A stretch of 63,704 nucleotides of DNA from the NCBI GenBank assembly GCA_943368345.1, contig CALRKY020000018.1, forward strand, positions 1 through 63,704, read 5' to 3'. The notes under the pieces were generated by a model that saw only the letters and a list, made by a program, of their open reading frames with translations, did not search any database and was not told where the DNA came from. Shown here piece after piece: positions 1 through 8,043 of the stretch (the stretch's first letter is position 1; each line of letters starts with the position of its first letter). The stretch is from JADCGM01 sp943368345 (lineage in GTDB: Bacteria > Pseudomonadota > Alphaproteobacteria > Sphingomonadales > Sphingomonadaceae). Position numbers and translations under genes: made by a program.

Positions 1-1
1 T

Positions 2-148
2 TGGCGCAACCTGGTCGAACGCCTGTTCAGCAAACTCAAAAACTGGCGAAGGGTCGCCACACGCTACGACAAAACCAAAGAATCCTACCTCGGCTTCGTC
101 GCTCTCGCCTCAATCAAACTGTGGATACCCTTTGTCCACGTGGCCTAG
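2..148 (+). CDS. IS5-family transposase, C-terminal end (cut by window edge)
   Basis: The frame starting at base 2 is open from the window edge to a TAG at 146-148 and encodes the last 48 residues of a transposase. The stretch beginning RNLVERLFSKLKNWRR followed by ATRYDK is the typical C-terminal end of IS5-family DDE transposases, including the glutamate (in LVERLF) that completes the catalytic triad in that family. The rest of the protein lies outside the window. About 30 bases separate the stop from the msrA stop codon, so the element ends between about 148 and 180 if it is intact. I could not define its terminal inverted repeat, because the partner end is not visible. Whether the element is whole or a remnant cannot be judged here. 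Confidence 0.75.
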   Translation, partial: WRNLVERLFSKLKNWRRVATRYDKTKESYLGFVALASIKLWIPFVHVA

Positions 149-180
149 ACATTGCTGTGCCGGACTGCCCGGTCGATGCG

Positions 181-723
181 CTATGCAGCCGATTTTAGTC
201 GACCTGCATATTTTTCCCGGAATTTCTGTACCTTGGGTGCAACCACCATCGTGCAATAGGGATTCGCCCCACCATTGTTGACGAAATATTCCTGATGATA
301 ATCCTCGGCCGGGTACCAGGTCTGGGAGCCATCTTCGATCGTGGTCACGATGGGTGATGGCCAATGCGCCTGCGCTGCCGTGATGGCGGCGACCGCGCTG
401 GCCCATTGGGCATCGCCGTGCGGGAAAATCGCGGAGCGGTACTGGGTTCCCATGTCGTTGCCCTGACGGTTGAGCGTTGTCGGGTCGTGGACGTGGAACA
501 GCACATCGAGCAGTTCATCATAGCTGACCACCTGCGGGTCAAAGCGTATGCGAATCGCCTCGGCATGGCCGGTGTCGCCGCCGCAGACCGCTTTATAGGT
601 CGGGTCGGGCATATGGCCGCCGATATAGCCGCTCTCAACCGCCTCAACGCCCTGCAAATCATCAAACATCGCCTCGTAGCACCAGAAACATCCGGCTGCG
701 AAGGTTGCGGTTTCGGTTGTCAT
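181..723 (-). CDS. msrA: peptide-methionine (S)-S-oxide reductase MsrA
   Basis: This 180-residue protein reduces the S epimer of methionine sulfoxide in oxidised proteins or as the free amino acid. Residues 11-15 are GCFWC, the MsrA active-site motif, with catalytic Cys12 near the N-terminus. Further family blocks follow: SGYIGG, DPTTLNRQGNDMGTQYRS and the region EDYHQEYF. No signal peptide is present, so it should act in the cytoplasm. I chose the ATG at 723 because it places GCFWC at the usual distance from the start. An upstream extension of 40 residues is open but unlike the family. The gene is divergent from glpQ, and the two starts are only about 25 bp apart, so their promoters must overlap coding sequence. 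Confidence 0.95.
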   Translation of the reverse strand: MTTETATFAAGCFWCYEAMFDDLQGVEAVESGYIGGHMPDPTYKAVCGGDTGHAEAIRIRFDPQVVSYDELLDVLFHVHDPTTLNRQGNDMGTQYRSAIFPHGDAQWASAVAAITAAQAHWPSPIVTTIEDGSQTWYPAEDYHQEYFVNNGGANPYCTMVVAPKVQKFREKYAGRLKSAA

Positions 724-748
724 GTGCGTGAAACTCCAATTCGGGAAT

Positions 749-1795
749 ATGGCTGGAAAGTGGGATGTTGTGGGGAAGTTACAAGCATTATTCGCGATTG
801 TGCTGCTCGGCGTTACACCGCTGGCCGCCAAGCCGCTGATCATCGCCCACCGTGGTGCATCGGGAGAGCGGCCCGAACATACACTGGCGGCCTATCAGCT
901 TGCCATCGAACAGGGGGCGGATTTCATCGAACCGGATCTGGTCCCGACCAAGGACGGCATACTCGTCGCGCGGCATGAGAATGAAATTTCCGGCACAACC
1001 GATGTCGCTAGCCGTCCCGAATTTGCAGCGCGCAAGGCGACCAAGGTCATCGACGGCCAGTCCGAAACCGGGTGGTTCACCGAGGATTTTACGCTTGCCG
1101 AGCTGAAGACACTGCGCGCCCGCGAACGGCTGCCGCAATTGCGGTCCACTGCCTTTGATGGGCAGTTCCAAATCCCGACCTTTGCCGAAGTGCTGGCACT
1201 CGCCAAAGCGCGGAAGGTCGGTGTCTACCCGGAGACCAAACACCCCAGCTATTTCACCGCCATCGGCCTGCCACTGGAGGCGCGGATGCTCGCCGATCTA
1301 AAAGCCGTCGGCTGGACCCGCCGCACCGACCCGGTGTTCATCCAGTCGTTTGAGGTCGGCAATCTGAAGCGGCTGCGCAAGATGACCAAGCTGCGTCTCG
1401 CCCAGCTGGTGGCCGACGGATCACCGCCGGACAGCCCCGGCACGCCCTATGCCGCGATGCTGACCCCGGCGGGCCTGAAAGCCGTGGCGACCTATGCCAG
1501 CGGGATCGGCGCGGAACGCAAACTGATCCTGCCGCGCGGTGCGGAGGGCAAGCTCGGGGAGGCAACCACGCTGGTCGCCGACGCGCATGCCGCAGGTCTC
1601 ACCGTTCATGTCTGGACGCTGCGGGCCGAAAATTTCTTCCTGCCCGCCGACTTCAAGCTTGGCACCGACCCGCGCAGCCCCGGCGACATGGCGGCCGAGG
1701 CCTGCGCGTTCGTGAGAGCCGGGGTCGATGGCCTGTTCACCGACAATCCAGCGCAGGCCGTCAAAGGACGGGATAGCTGCACACCTCTCCCTTGA
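749..1795 (+). CDS. glpQ: secreted glycerophosphodiester phosphodiesterase
   Basis: The protein hydrolyses glycerophosphodiesters to glycerol-3-phosphate and an alcohol. It carries the GDPD signature: IIAHRGASGERPEHTL near residues 31-46 with the catalytic His/Arg pair, then FIEPDLV and RHEN for metal binding, and VHVWTLRAEN plus GLFTDNP towards the C-terminus. A hydrophobic segment (LQALFAIVLLGVTPLAA) just before the domain is a signal peptide, so the enzyme should be periplasmic, as for GlpQ. Length (348 residues) fits GlpQ rather than the shorter UgpQ. ATG at 749 is preferred because ATG at 722 would overlap msrA and lengthen the signal n-region. TTG/GTG alternatives inside the signal region cannot be excluded. 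Confidence 0.9.
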   Translation: MAGKWDVVGKLQALFAIVLLGVTPLAAKPLIIAHRGASGERPEHTLAAYQLAIEQGADFIEPDLVPTKDGILVARHENEISGTTDVASRPEFAARKATKVIDGQSETGWFTEDFTLAELKTLRARERLPQLRSTAFDGQFQIPTFAEVLALAKARKVGVYPETKHPSYFTAIGLPLEARMLADLKAVGWTRRTDPVFIQSFEVGNLKRLRKMTKLRLAQLVADGSPPDSPGTPYAAMLTPAGLKAVATYASGIGAERKLILPRGAEGKLGEATTLVADAHAAGLTVHVWTLRAENFFLPADFKLGTDPRSPGDMAAEACAFVRAGVDGLFTDNPAQAVKGRDSCTPLP

Positions 1796-1804
1796 GGGGA
1801 GAGG
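1784..1804. terminator. stem-loop between convergent glpQ and gcvPB
   Basis: The arms CCTCTCCC (1784-1791) and GGGAGAGG (1797-1804) form a perfect 8-bp stem with the loop TTGAG. The stem overlaps the last codons of glpQ and stops 3 bp short of the gcvPB stop codon. It sits exactly where two genes converge and could end transcription from both sides. No clear T-tract follows on either strand, so factor-independent termination is an inference. The same sequence type often occurs as a dispersed short repeat in GC-rich alphaproteobacteria. Confidence 0.5.
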
Positions 1805-1807
1805 AGG

Positions 1808-3382
1808 CTATTCGGCCGCTTGCCGCCCTTCTGGTTCACGCCAGCTCAGCACCGGTTTCCGGGCGGCTGTTGTCTCATCCAGCCGCCGCCTTGGTGCCAG
1901 ATATGGCGCGGCCTTGATGCGGTCTCCCTCGCCAGACGCCGCCTTGATTGCGACATCGCGCAGCGCGTCGATGAATTGATCGAGCGTCGCCTTGTTCTCG
2001 GTCTCGGTCGGCTCGATCAGCATGGCGCCGTGAACGACCAGCGGGAAATAGACCGTCATCGGGTGGAACCCCTCGTCGATCAGGCCCTTGGCGATATCCA
2101 GCGTGGTGAGGCCGGTGCCGTGCAAGAAATCGTCCGAGAACAGCGCCTCGTGCATGCAGGGGCCGGTGTCCCCAAACGGCGCACTCATCACATCCCGGCA
2201 GCGCGCCAGCACATAATTGGCGTTGAGCACCGCATCCTCGGCCACCTGCCGCAACCCGTCGGCACCGTGGCTGAGCATGTAGGCGGCGGCCCGCACGAAC
2301 ATCCCCATCTGACCGTGGAACGCGACCATCCGGCCAAAGCTCTGGTTGTGATCGGCGCTGGCCATCGCCTGCGCTTCTTCGATTAGCTCGAACTGATCGC
2401 CGGTACGCCGCACGAACGGCAGCGGTGCGAACGGGGCGAGCGCTTCGGAGAACACCACCGGCCCCGATCCCGGCCCACCACCGCCGTGCGGGGTCGAAAA
2501 AGTCTTGTGCAGGTTGATGTGCATGGCATCGACACCAAGATCACCCGGGCGGACCCGGCCAACGATGGCGTTGAAATTCGCCCCGTCACAATAGACATAG
2601 GCCCCGGCAGCATGGGCGGCCTTGCCAATCTCGATCATGTCCGGCTCGAACAACCCGCAGGTGTTCGGGTTGGTGACCATCACCGCCGCCACATGGGGGC
2701 CCATCTGACGCCGGAGGGAATCGAGGTCCACCCGTCCCGCCGCATTGGCCGGGATGCTCTCTACCTCATAGCCGCAAAAGGCCGCAGTAGCCGGATTGGT
2801 GCCGTGAGCGCTTTCCGGCACCAGCACCACACGCCGGCTCTCGCCGCGTGCATCATGCGCGGCACGGATGGCCAGCATGCCGCACAGCTCCCCGTGCGCG
2901 CCTGCCTTCGGGCTCATCGCCACCGCCGGCATGCCGGTCAGCTTCATCAGCCAGTCGGCAACCAGATCGATCAGTTCCAGCGCGCCCTGCACCGTTGACT
3001 GCGGCTGCAGCGGGTGAATATCACCAAAGCCCGGCAGCCGCGCCATTTTCTCGTTGAGACGCGGATTGTGCTTCATCGTGCACGAGCCGAGCGGGAAAAT
3101 ACCCATGTCGATGGCATAATTCTGCCGGGACAGCCGGGTATAGTGTCGCACAGTGTCCGGTTCGGACATCCCTGGCAGGCCGATGTCACGATGTCGCTCC
3201 AGACCGGCAAGACGCGTCTTGACCTTTGGCACATCGGGCAGATCAACGCCGCAACGGTCCAGTCCGCCCTTCTCGAACAGCAACGGCTCCTCGAGCATCA
3301 GCCCGCGATTCCCGGTGAACGTGGCCACGATGGCCGCATCTGTGGCCTCCGGGGCCGTGCTGCGTCCCTGACGGTTCATCAT
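1808..3382 (-). CDS. gcvPB: glycine dehydrogenase (decarboxylating) subunit 2
   Basis: This is the PLP-binding subunit of the two-subunit P protein, which decarboxylates glycine and passes the aminomethyl group to lipoylated GcvH. The motif HINLHKTFSTPHGGGGPG includes the PLP lysine at residue 293. The blocks SAHGTNPATAAFCGYEV and MVTNPNTCGLFEP are typical of the subunit 2 family. The length, 524 residues, is normal. The start ATG overlaps the gcvPA stop as ATGATGA-type coupling, so it is the last gene of the gcv operon. The split PA/PB form seen here differs from the single-chain GcvP of Escherichia coli. Confidence 0.95.
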   Translation of the reverse strand: MMNRQGRSTAPEATDAAIVATFTGNRGLMLEEPLLFEKGGLDRCGVDLPDVPKVKTRLAGLERHRDIGLPGMSEPDTVRHYTRLSRQNYAIDMGIFPLGSCTMKHNPRLNEKMARLPGFGDIHPLQPQSTVQGALELIDLVADWLMKLTGMPAVAMSPKAGAHGELCGMLAIRAAHDARGESRRVVLVPESAHGTNPATAAFCGYEVESIPANAAGRVDLDSLRRQMGPHVAAVMVTNPNTCGLFEPDMIEIGKAAHAAGAYVYCDGANFNAIVGRVRPGDLGVDAMHINLHKTFSTPHGGGGPGSGPVVFSEALAPFAPLPFVRRTGDQFELIEEAQAMASADHNQSFGRMVAFHGQMGMFVRAAAYMLSHGADGLRQVAEDAVLNANYVLARCRDVMSAPFGDTGPCMHEALFSDDFLHGTGLTTLDIAKGLIDEGFHPMTVYFPLVVHGAMLIEPTETENKATLDQFIDALRDVAIKAASGEGDRIKAAPYLAPRRRLDETTAARKPVLSWREPEGRQAAE

Positions 3383-4749
3383 GCCAGTATCTCCGTCAGC
3401 GCCGCCGCAAAGGCCGCAACATCCGCATCGGTGGTGGTCTCGGTCACCGCCGTCACCATGCCATTTTCCAGCGCCGCGACGCCGGGGTACAGCCGCCCGA
3501 ACGACACGCCGCCAAGCACACCGCGACTGGACAGTGCCTGCACCACAGCGCGCGCCGGTTTGGACAGGGACAGGGTGAATTCATTGAAGAACGGGCCGTT
3601 GACGACGGTCACCCCCGGCACAGCCGCCAGCGTCTCCGCCGCGCGCACCGCCTTGGCATGGTTAAGGGCCGCAAGCTTGCGCAGTCCGCTCTCCCCCAGC
3701 AGGCTCATATGAATGGTGAAGGCGAGCGCACAAAGGCCGGAATTGGTGCAGATGTTGGACGTCGCCTTTTCGCGCCGGATATGCTGCTCCCGGGTCGACA
3801 GCGTCAGGACAAAGCCACGCTTGCCCTCGGCATCCACAGTCTCACCGCACAGCCGCCCCGGCATCTGCCGCACATATTTGTCGCGCGTCGCAAACAGGCC
3901 AAGATAGGGCCCACCAAAGTTCAGGCCATTGCCGATCGACTGCCCCTCGCCCACCACGATATCGGCTCCCATTTCACCGGGCGACCGGATCGCGCCAAGC
4001 GCCACCACTTCGGTGACAACCACGATCAGCAAAGCGCCCTTGGAATGGCAAGCCGCAGCAAGCTCGGTCAGGTCGGCGATATGACCGAACAGGTTGGGAT
4101 TCTGCACCACCACGCAAGAGGTCGCATCGTCGATCTGGGATATCAGCCACTCAGCATCATGCCCCGGTGCACCCGCAGTCAGTTCCGGCGTACCGCAGAC
4201 AAGCTCATCTTCGGTAAAGCGGGTCAGCGTCTTGGCGGCGGAAACATAATGCGGGTGGACACCGGCTGACACGATGGCCTTCAGCCGCCGGGTGATCCGG
4301 CGGGCCATGAACACCGCCTCGGTCATGGCGGTCGACCCGTCGTACATGGAGGCATTGGCCACATCCATGCCAACCAGACGGGCAACCTGGGTTTGAAATT
4401 CAAACAGGACCTGCAAGGTGCCCTGCGCGATTTCGGGTTGATAGGGCGTATAGCTGGTCAGGAACTCACCGCGCTGGATCAGGTGATCAACCGAGGCCGG
4501 AACATGATGTTTATAGGCCCCGGCGCCGACAAAGAATGGCACCGACGATGCTGCGACATTCTTCGCCGCCATCCGGCCCAGAAGCCGCTCAACCTCGAGC
4601 TCGGGCATATGGTGGGACAGTCCGATAACCGGCTCCCGCAGCTGCGCCGCCAAGGGTACGTCCCGGAACAGCTCATCAACTGACTTCGCCCCGACGACGG
4701 CCAGCATGTCACGGCGGTCCGCCTCGGTATGGGGGAGATAGCGCATCAT
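3379..4749 (-). CDS. gcvPA: glycine dehydrogenase (decarboxylating) subunit 1
   Basis: The 456-residue product is the partner of GcvPB in the heterotetrameric P protein. Family blocks visible include SFVG-type AASSVPFFVGAGAYKH, TSYTPYQPEIAQGTLQ, NASMYDGSTAMTEA and FGGPYLGLFATRDKYVRQMPGR. It starts with two consecutive ATG codons at 4749 and 4746. The first of them directly abuts the methyltransferase stop. Its own stop overlaps the gcvPB start. Position within the operon places it under control of the glycine riboswitch about 2.3 kb upstream, assuming one transcript. Confidence 0.95.
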   Translation of the reverse strand: MMRYLPHTEADRRDMLAVVGAKSVDELFRDVPLAAQLREPVIGLSHHMPELEVERLLGRMAAKNVAASSVPFFVGAGAYKHHVPASVDHLIQRGEFLTSYTPYQPEIAQGTLQVLFEFQTQVARLVGMDVANASMYDGSTAMTEAVFMARRITRRLKAIVSAGVHPHYVSAAKTLTRFTEDELVCGTPELTAGAPGHDAEWLISQIDDATSCVVVQNPNLFGHIADLTELAAACHSKGALLIVVVTEVVALGAIRSPGEMGADIVVGEGQSIGNGLNFGGPYLGLFATRDKYVRQMPGRLCGETVDAEGKRGFVLTLSTREQHIRREKATSNICTNSGLCALAFTIHMSLLGESGLRKLAALNHAKAVRAAETLAAVPGVTVVNGPFFNEFTLSLSKPARAVVQALSSRGVLGGVSFGRLYPGVAALENGMVTAVTETTTDADVAAFAAALTEILA

Positions 4750-5517
4750 TCACTCCAGTTTTTGTGCGACAAAGCGGCAGCGGACATAGTCGGCCATCCA
4801 GTTGCCGGCCCGGTCGGCAAGGATCGGGCGAAGCAGGGACCTGGTGTCCTCGATCACCTGCCCGCGCTCCGCGTCCGGCACACCGGCGGAGGTGATGAAT
4901 CCGCCCCGGAAGGTATGCAGCCACGCCCCCATGCCGGACGGCAGCGGGGTCTGACGCGGAATGATCTGGCAGCTTTGCACCGCAAAGCCGGCCCCGGTCA
5001 GCACGGTGGTGAACTCGTCCGCCGTCGGGTAATAACTGTCCTCAACCGATGGAACCCGGTACCCCCGTTGCATCAACACACCGCGCAGTGCCGCCCGGAT
5101 TGCAGCGACATTGCCGTGCCCGCCAAATTCTCCGACATAGCGCCCACCGGGCTTCAGCGCCCGGAACACGCCTTCCGCAACCCGTTCCGGCGGCGGCATC
5201 CAGTGCAGCGCCGCATTGGTGAAAACCGCGTCAAACTCGACGTCGAATTCCAGCGCCCGGCCATCCATGCGGCGCGCGTCGATCCCGCGTTCCCTGGCGG
5301 CTGCAACCATGCCCCGGTCGGCGTCCACCCCCACAACCCGCGCCCCGGCGGCAACCAGCTTTTCGGTCAAGGCCCCGTCACCGCAGCCAAGATCTAGGAT
5401 TTGTTCACCCGGCTTCGGCGCCAGCAATTCCAGCACCGGCGCACCGAGGGCAGGAACGAAAGACCCGTGCGCCTGATAGGCCGCCGGATCCCAGACATGG
5501 CCGTGCGAGCCGGTCAT
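4750..5517 (-). CDS. SAM-dependent class I methyltransferase inside the gcv operon
   Basis: The 255-residue protein has a class I methyltransferase fold. ILDLGCGDG at residues 40-48 is SAM-binding motif I, VVGVDADRGM is motif II, and FDAVFTNAALHWM and ALKPGGRYVGEFGG correspond to later motifs. The overall layout resembles trans-aconitate methyltransferase-like and UbiE-like proteins, but the substrate cannot be read from sequence. It lies one base downstream of gcvH and directly abuts gcvPA, so it is almost certainly cotranscribed with the glycine cleavage genes. Glycine cleavage makes methylene-tetrahydrofolate, the one-carbon source for SAM, which gives a possible metabolic link. That link is inference. 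Confidence 0.85.
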   Translation of the reverse strand: MTGSHGHVWDPAAYQAHGSFVPALGAPVLELLAPKPGEQILDLGCGDGALTEKLVAAGARVVGVDADRGMVAAARERGIDARRMDGRALEFDVEFDAVFTNAALHWMPPPERVAEGVFRALKPGGRYVGEFGGHGNVAAIRAALRGVLMQRGYRVPSVEDSYYPTADEFTTVLTGAGFAVQSCQIIPRQTPLPSGMGAWLHTFRGGFITSAGVPDAERGQVIEDTRSLLRPILADRAGNWMADYVRCRFVAQKLE

Positions 5518-5518
5518 G

Positions 5519-5890
5519 TCAGAGATCGGTAACCATGGCCGCGTAAGCCGCCGCGTCCATCAGGCCGACCAATTGGCCCGCATCACCAATCGTCATCCGG
5601 AAAAACCAGCCGTCGGTTTCGGGTGCGGAATTCACCAATGATGGATCGGCTTCCAGCGCGGCGTTGCCGTCGGTGACGGTACCGCTGATCGGGGCATAGA
5701 CTTCCGATGCCGCCTTCACCGATTCGACCACAGCGGCGTCCTTGCCCTGCACCAGCACGGTGCCGACCGGCGGCAATTCAACGAACACCACATCACCGAG
5801 CTGACCCTGCGCATAATCGGTGATGCCAACCGTCGCCGTGTCGCCCGCAACGTCGAGCCATTCATGATCTTTGGTATAGTAACGCGTCAT
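5519..5890 (-). CDS. gcvH: glycine cleavage system H protein
   Basis: This small lipoyl carrier (123 residues) shuttles the aminomethyl group between the P, T and L proteins. The block VESVKAASEVYAP carries the lipoylated lysine at residue 59. DHEWL near the N-terminus and GDVVFVELP are family hallmarks. The start ATG overlaps the gcvT stop by four bases (ATGA). Length and motif spacing match the family with no anomaly. The L protein (lpd) is not in this window. Confidence 0.96.
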   Translation of the reverse strand: MTRYYTKDHEWLDVAGDTATVGITDYAQGQLGDVVFVELPPVGTVLVQGKDAAVVESVKAASEVYAPISGTVTDGNAALEADPSLVNSAPETDGWFFRMTIGDAGQLVGLMDAAAYAAMVTDL

Positions 5891-7014
5891 TTCACGGCTC
5901 CCTGTCGGACATAGTTTTTGGGGAAAAATGGCATCGGCACGACGGTCGCATCAAGCAACCGCCCGCGAACCTCGATCTGCAGGCGTTGACCGTCGCCCGC
6001 GAGCGCTGTGGGGACATATGCCATCGCGATGGGGGCATTGAGCGCCGGACCGTGCCCCCCGCTGGTCACCGCGCCGACAACCGCGCCATCAACGACGACA
6101 CTCGCGCCCTCTCGCACCGGTTGGCGGCCGTCGATCCGCAGGCCCACGCGCTTGCGCTCCGGGCCGTCGAGCAGTTGCTTCAGCACGCAGTCGGCCCCCG
6201 GAAAGCCGCCCTCCGCCTTGCGGCGCTTCGAGATTGCAAAGGATAGTGCAGCCTCGACCGGAGTGATCTCGGGCGTGAGGTCATGGCCATAGAGTGGCAG
6301 CCCCGCTTCCAGCCGCAGCGAATCACGTGCGCCGAGACCGATCGGCTTCACCTCGGGCTGCGCGAGGAGCGTCCTGGCGACCTTCTCGACCTTTTCAGCG
6401 TGGACCGAGATTTCAAAGCCGTCCTCGCCCGTATAGCCTGAGCGACTGATGTGCGCCTCGATACCATCGATCGTGAAAGGCCCGGCGCGCATGAAGGTCA
6501 GCGCCTCAAGCGGCCACTGGCCATCAGTCACCCGCTTCAACGCATCAAACGCCTTGGGTCCCTGCACGGCAAGCAGCGCCCGCTCGTCCAAATGCTTAAC
6601 CGTGATCTGCGCGGGGAGACTTTTGTGAAGGTGGGCGATGTCGTCCCATCTGGTCGCGCCGTTGACCACCATGTAGATGCCGCCAGGCCAGCGCGTGAGC
6701 ATCAGATCGTCGAGAATCCCCCCAGTTTCGTTGAGCAGCATCGAGTAGCGCATCCGCCCGAGCTCAAGGCCCTTCACGTCGCCCGGGAGGATCGCTTCCA
6801 GTGCTTCGTCGAGCCCTTCGCCAGCGATCAGCAGCTGCCCCATATGCGACACATCGAACAACCCAGCGCTCTGCCTGGTCCACTGATGCTCGGCGATTAT
6901 GCCTTCATATTGGATCGGCATGCTGTAGCCGGCAAACGGCACCATCCGTGCGCCAAGGGACCGGTGCAGCGCGTCGAGCGGCAGCAGGTCCAGGGGATCA
7001 TCGCTTTGGGTCAC
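5887..7014 (-). CDS. gcvT: glycine cleavage system aminomethyltransferase
   Basis: GcvT transfers the one-carbon unit from GcvH to tetrahydrofolate and releases ammonia. Recognisable blocks are MVPFAGYSMPIQY, DVSHMGQ, RSGYTGEDGFEI and GLGARDSLRLEAGLPLYGHDL. The C-terminal barrel domain ends with RGRLLDATVVPMPFFPKNYVR. GTG at 7014 gives a normal 375-residue protein. A TTG two codons upstream (7020) is also possible, and neither has a strong ribosome site. It is the first gene of the gcv operon. About 55 bases separate it from the second riboswitch aptamer, room for an expression platform that acts on start-codon access. Confidence 0.95.
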   Translation of the reverse strand: MTQSDDPLDLLPLDALHRSLGARMVPFAGYSMPIQYEGIIAEHQWTRQSAGLFDVSHMGQLLIAGEGLDEALEAILPGDVKGLELGRMRYSMLLNETGGILDDLMLTRWPGGIYMVVNGATRWDDIAHLHKSLPAQITVKHLDERALLAVQGPKAFDALKRVTDGQWPLEALTFMRAGPFTIDGIEAHISRSGYTGEDGFEISVHAEKVEKVARTLLAQPEVKPIGLGARDSLRLEAGLPLYGHDLTPEITPVEAALSFAISKRRKAEGGFPGADCVLKQLLDGPERKRVGLRIDGRQPVREGASVVVDGAVVGAVTSGGHGPALNAPIAMAYVPTALAGDGQRLQIEVRGRLLDATVVPMPFFPKNYVRQGAVK

Positions 7015-7067
7015 GCGCAAAAATCCGTTCGACAGAGCCCGCCCGGCGCGTGCTGCACCGACCGTTT

Positions 7068-7172
7068 GCCCCTGTCTGTCACGGAACCTGAGAGTTTTCG
7101 CTTTGCCGGTTGGCGCAGCTTACCCCGTCGGTGGAGACACAAGCGCTGTGCCTCGCTTTCCAGATTGCCACT
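7068..7172 (-). promoter_or_regulatory. glycine riboswitch, second (3') aptamer
   Basis: Read on the minus strand this shows the conserved glycine aptamer core: CTGGAAAG, a P2 stem, then CCACCGACGGGGTAAGC, a P3 stem, and GAAAACTCTCAGGTTCCGTG. The P2 arms GAGGCACA and TGTGTCTC pair with one mismatch. It lies between the first aptamer and gcvT and is followed by the CAGACAGGGG run often seen after these aptamers. It should sense glycine and raise expression of the cleavage operon. The boundaries are approximate, and switching at the level of transcription or translation cannot be decided by eye. Confidence 0.85.
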
Positions 7173-7177
7173 GATGC

Positions 7178-7260
7178 ACCCGCGCGGTCCTTGGGCCTGA
7201 GAGATTCCAGGGGCGGCTTGCTCCTTCGGCGGTGGGCGAACCCACACTCTCCCGCGCGAG
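7178..7260 (-). promoter_or_regulatory. glycine riboswitch, first (5') aptamer
   Basis: The minus strand reads GCGCGGGAGAGTG, a P2 stem (GTGGG with CCCAC), the core CCGCCGAAGGAGCAAGCC, then GGAATCTCTCAGGCCC and AAGGACCGCGCG. The outer GCGCGG and CCGCGC pair as P1. This is a textbook glycine aptamer. With the second aptamer just downstream it forms the tandem arrangement known for this riboswitch class. Transcription should begin upstream, in the roughly 75 bp between 7262 and 7338, where I saw no convincing promoter. Confidence 0.92.
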
Positions 7261-7338
7261 CGCCGGAGCGAACCCCGACGGCGCCCCAGCGTTTACGAAA
7301 CCGTCAGCGGAGAGTCACGCGCCAAAACGCGCAAATGG

Positions 7339-7962
7339 TCATTTCGTGACGTTATATTCCAGCGCGGTATCATCGAGCTGAAATCCGACCAACAGTTCAA
7401 AACTCGCGTTCTTCACGGCGGCGCGCACATCGGGAGCAGCCAGCGGGTCAATCGCCGCGTCAAGGTCGCCCGGCTTCCGCTTCCGTTCAATCTTCTCGCT
7501 GATTTCGGCGCTCAGTGAAGCGGCTTCGCGGTCAATCTTACCGGTTGAACTGCCCGACCCCTGCCCGGTGCGCTGACCATCGGCAAACCGGATTGTAACC
7601 TCGCCCGTTTGTTTCGCGACCAGCTTGTTCCCTGCCTGAATGACCGCTGCAAAGGTTGGCAGTGTCACCTCGCGCGCACCGGACGTATCGGTCCGGCGGG
7701 CGATCACATCATAGCTCGCCGTGCTCATGATATGGCCGCCGGTGTCGTTGCAGACGGCGCGCAAATTGGTGATCGTCGCCACCACATCAATGGCATCGGC
7801 ATCCCGGCTATCTGCCGGGGAGAATAGCGTGACATCCCCGGCATGGGCGAGCACCGCCACGGCCGGACAGGGCGTCCGCTTCACCACAAACGGATTCTGG
7901 TTGAGCCCGCAGGCACCAAGGGCCAGTCCGGCAACAATGACAAAAACGGCTGGTGTGCGCAC
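7339..7962 (-). CDS. putative lipoprotein of unknown function
   Basis: The 207-residue product begins with a hydrophobic segment ending in LALGAC, a lipobox with the cysteine about 20 residues in. It is therefore probably an outer- or inner-membrane lipoprotein. The mature part has alternating hydrophobic residues of a beta-rich domain and a predicted helical stretch near the end (EISEKIERKRKPGDLDAAI). I do not recognise a named family. GTG at 7962 is the only start that puts the signal peptide at the N-terminus. Longer readings upstream would run across ispH. It diverges from ispH with an 81-bp gap. Its stop is about 80 bp from the riboswitch. Confidence 0.75.
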   Translation of the reverse strand: MRTPAVFVIVAGLALGACGLNQNPFVVKRTPCPAVAVLAHAGDVTLFSPADSRDADAIDVVATITNLRAVCNDTGGHIMSTASYDVIARRTDTSGAREVTLPTFAAVIQAGNKLVAKQTGEVTIRFADGQRTGQGSGSSTGKIDREAASLSAEISEKIERKRKPGDLDAAIDPLAAPDVRAAVKNASFELLVGFQLDDTALEYNVTK

Positions 7963-8043
7963 GCTGATTACCCCGATTTCACTGGCCTGCCTTATAGGAA
8001 CCGGGTTCCGCGCGCACAAGCAATGCCGTATGGACCGCGCGAT

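Noticed and set aside
724..843. N-terminal extension of msrA by 40 residues
   Set aside because: The motif GCFWC would lie too far from the start, and the extension runs into the glpQ signal peptide region.
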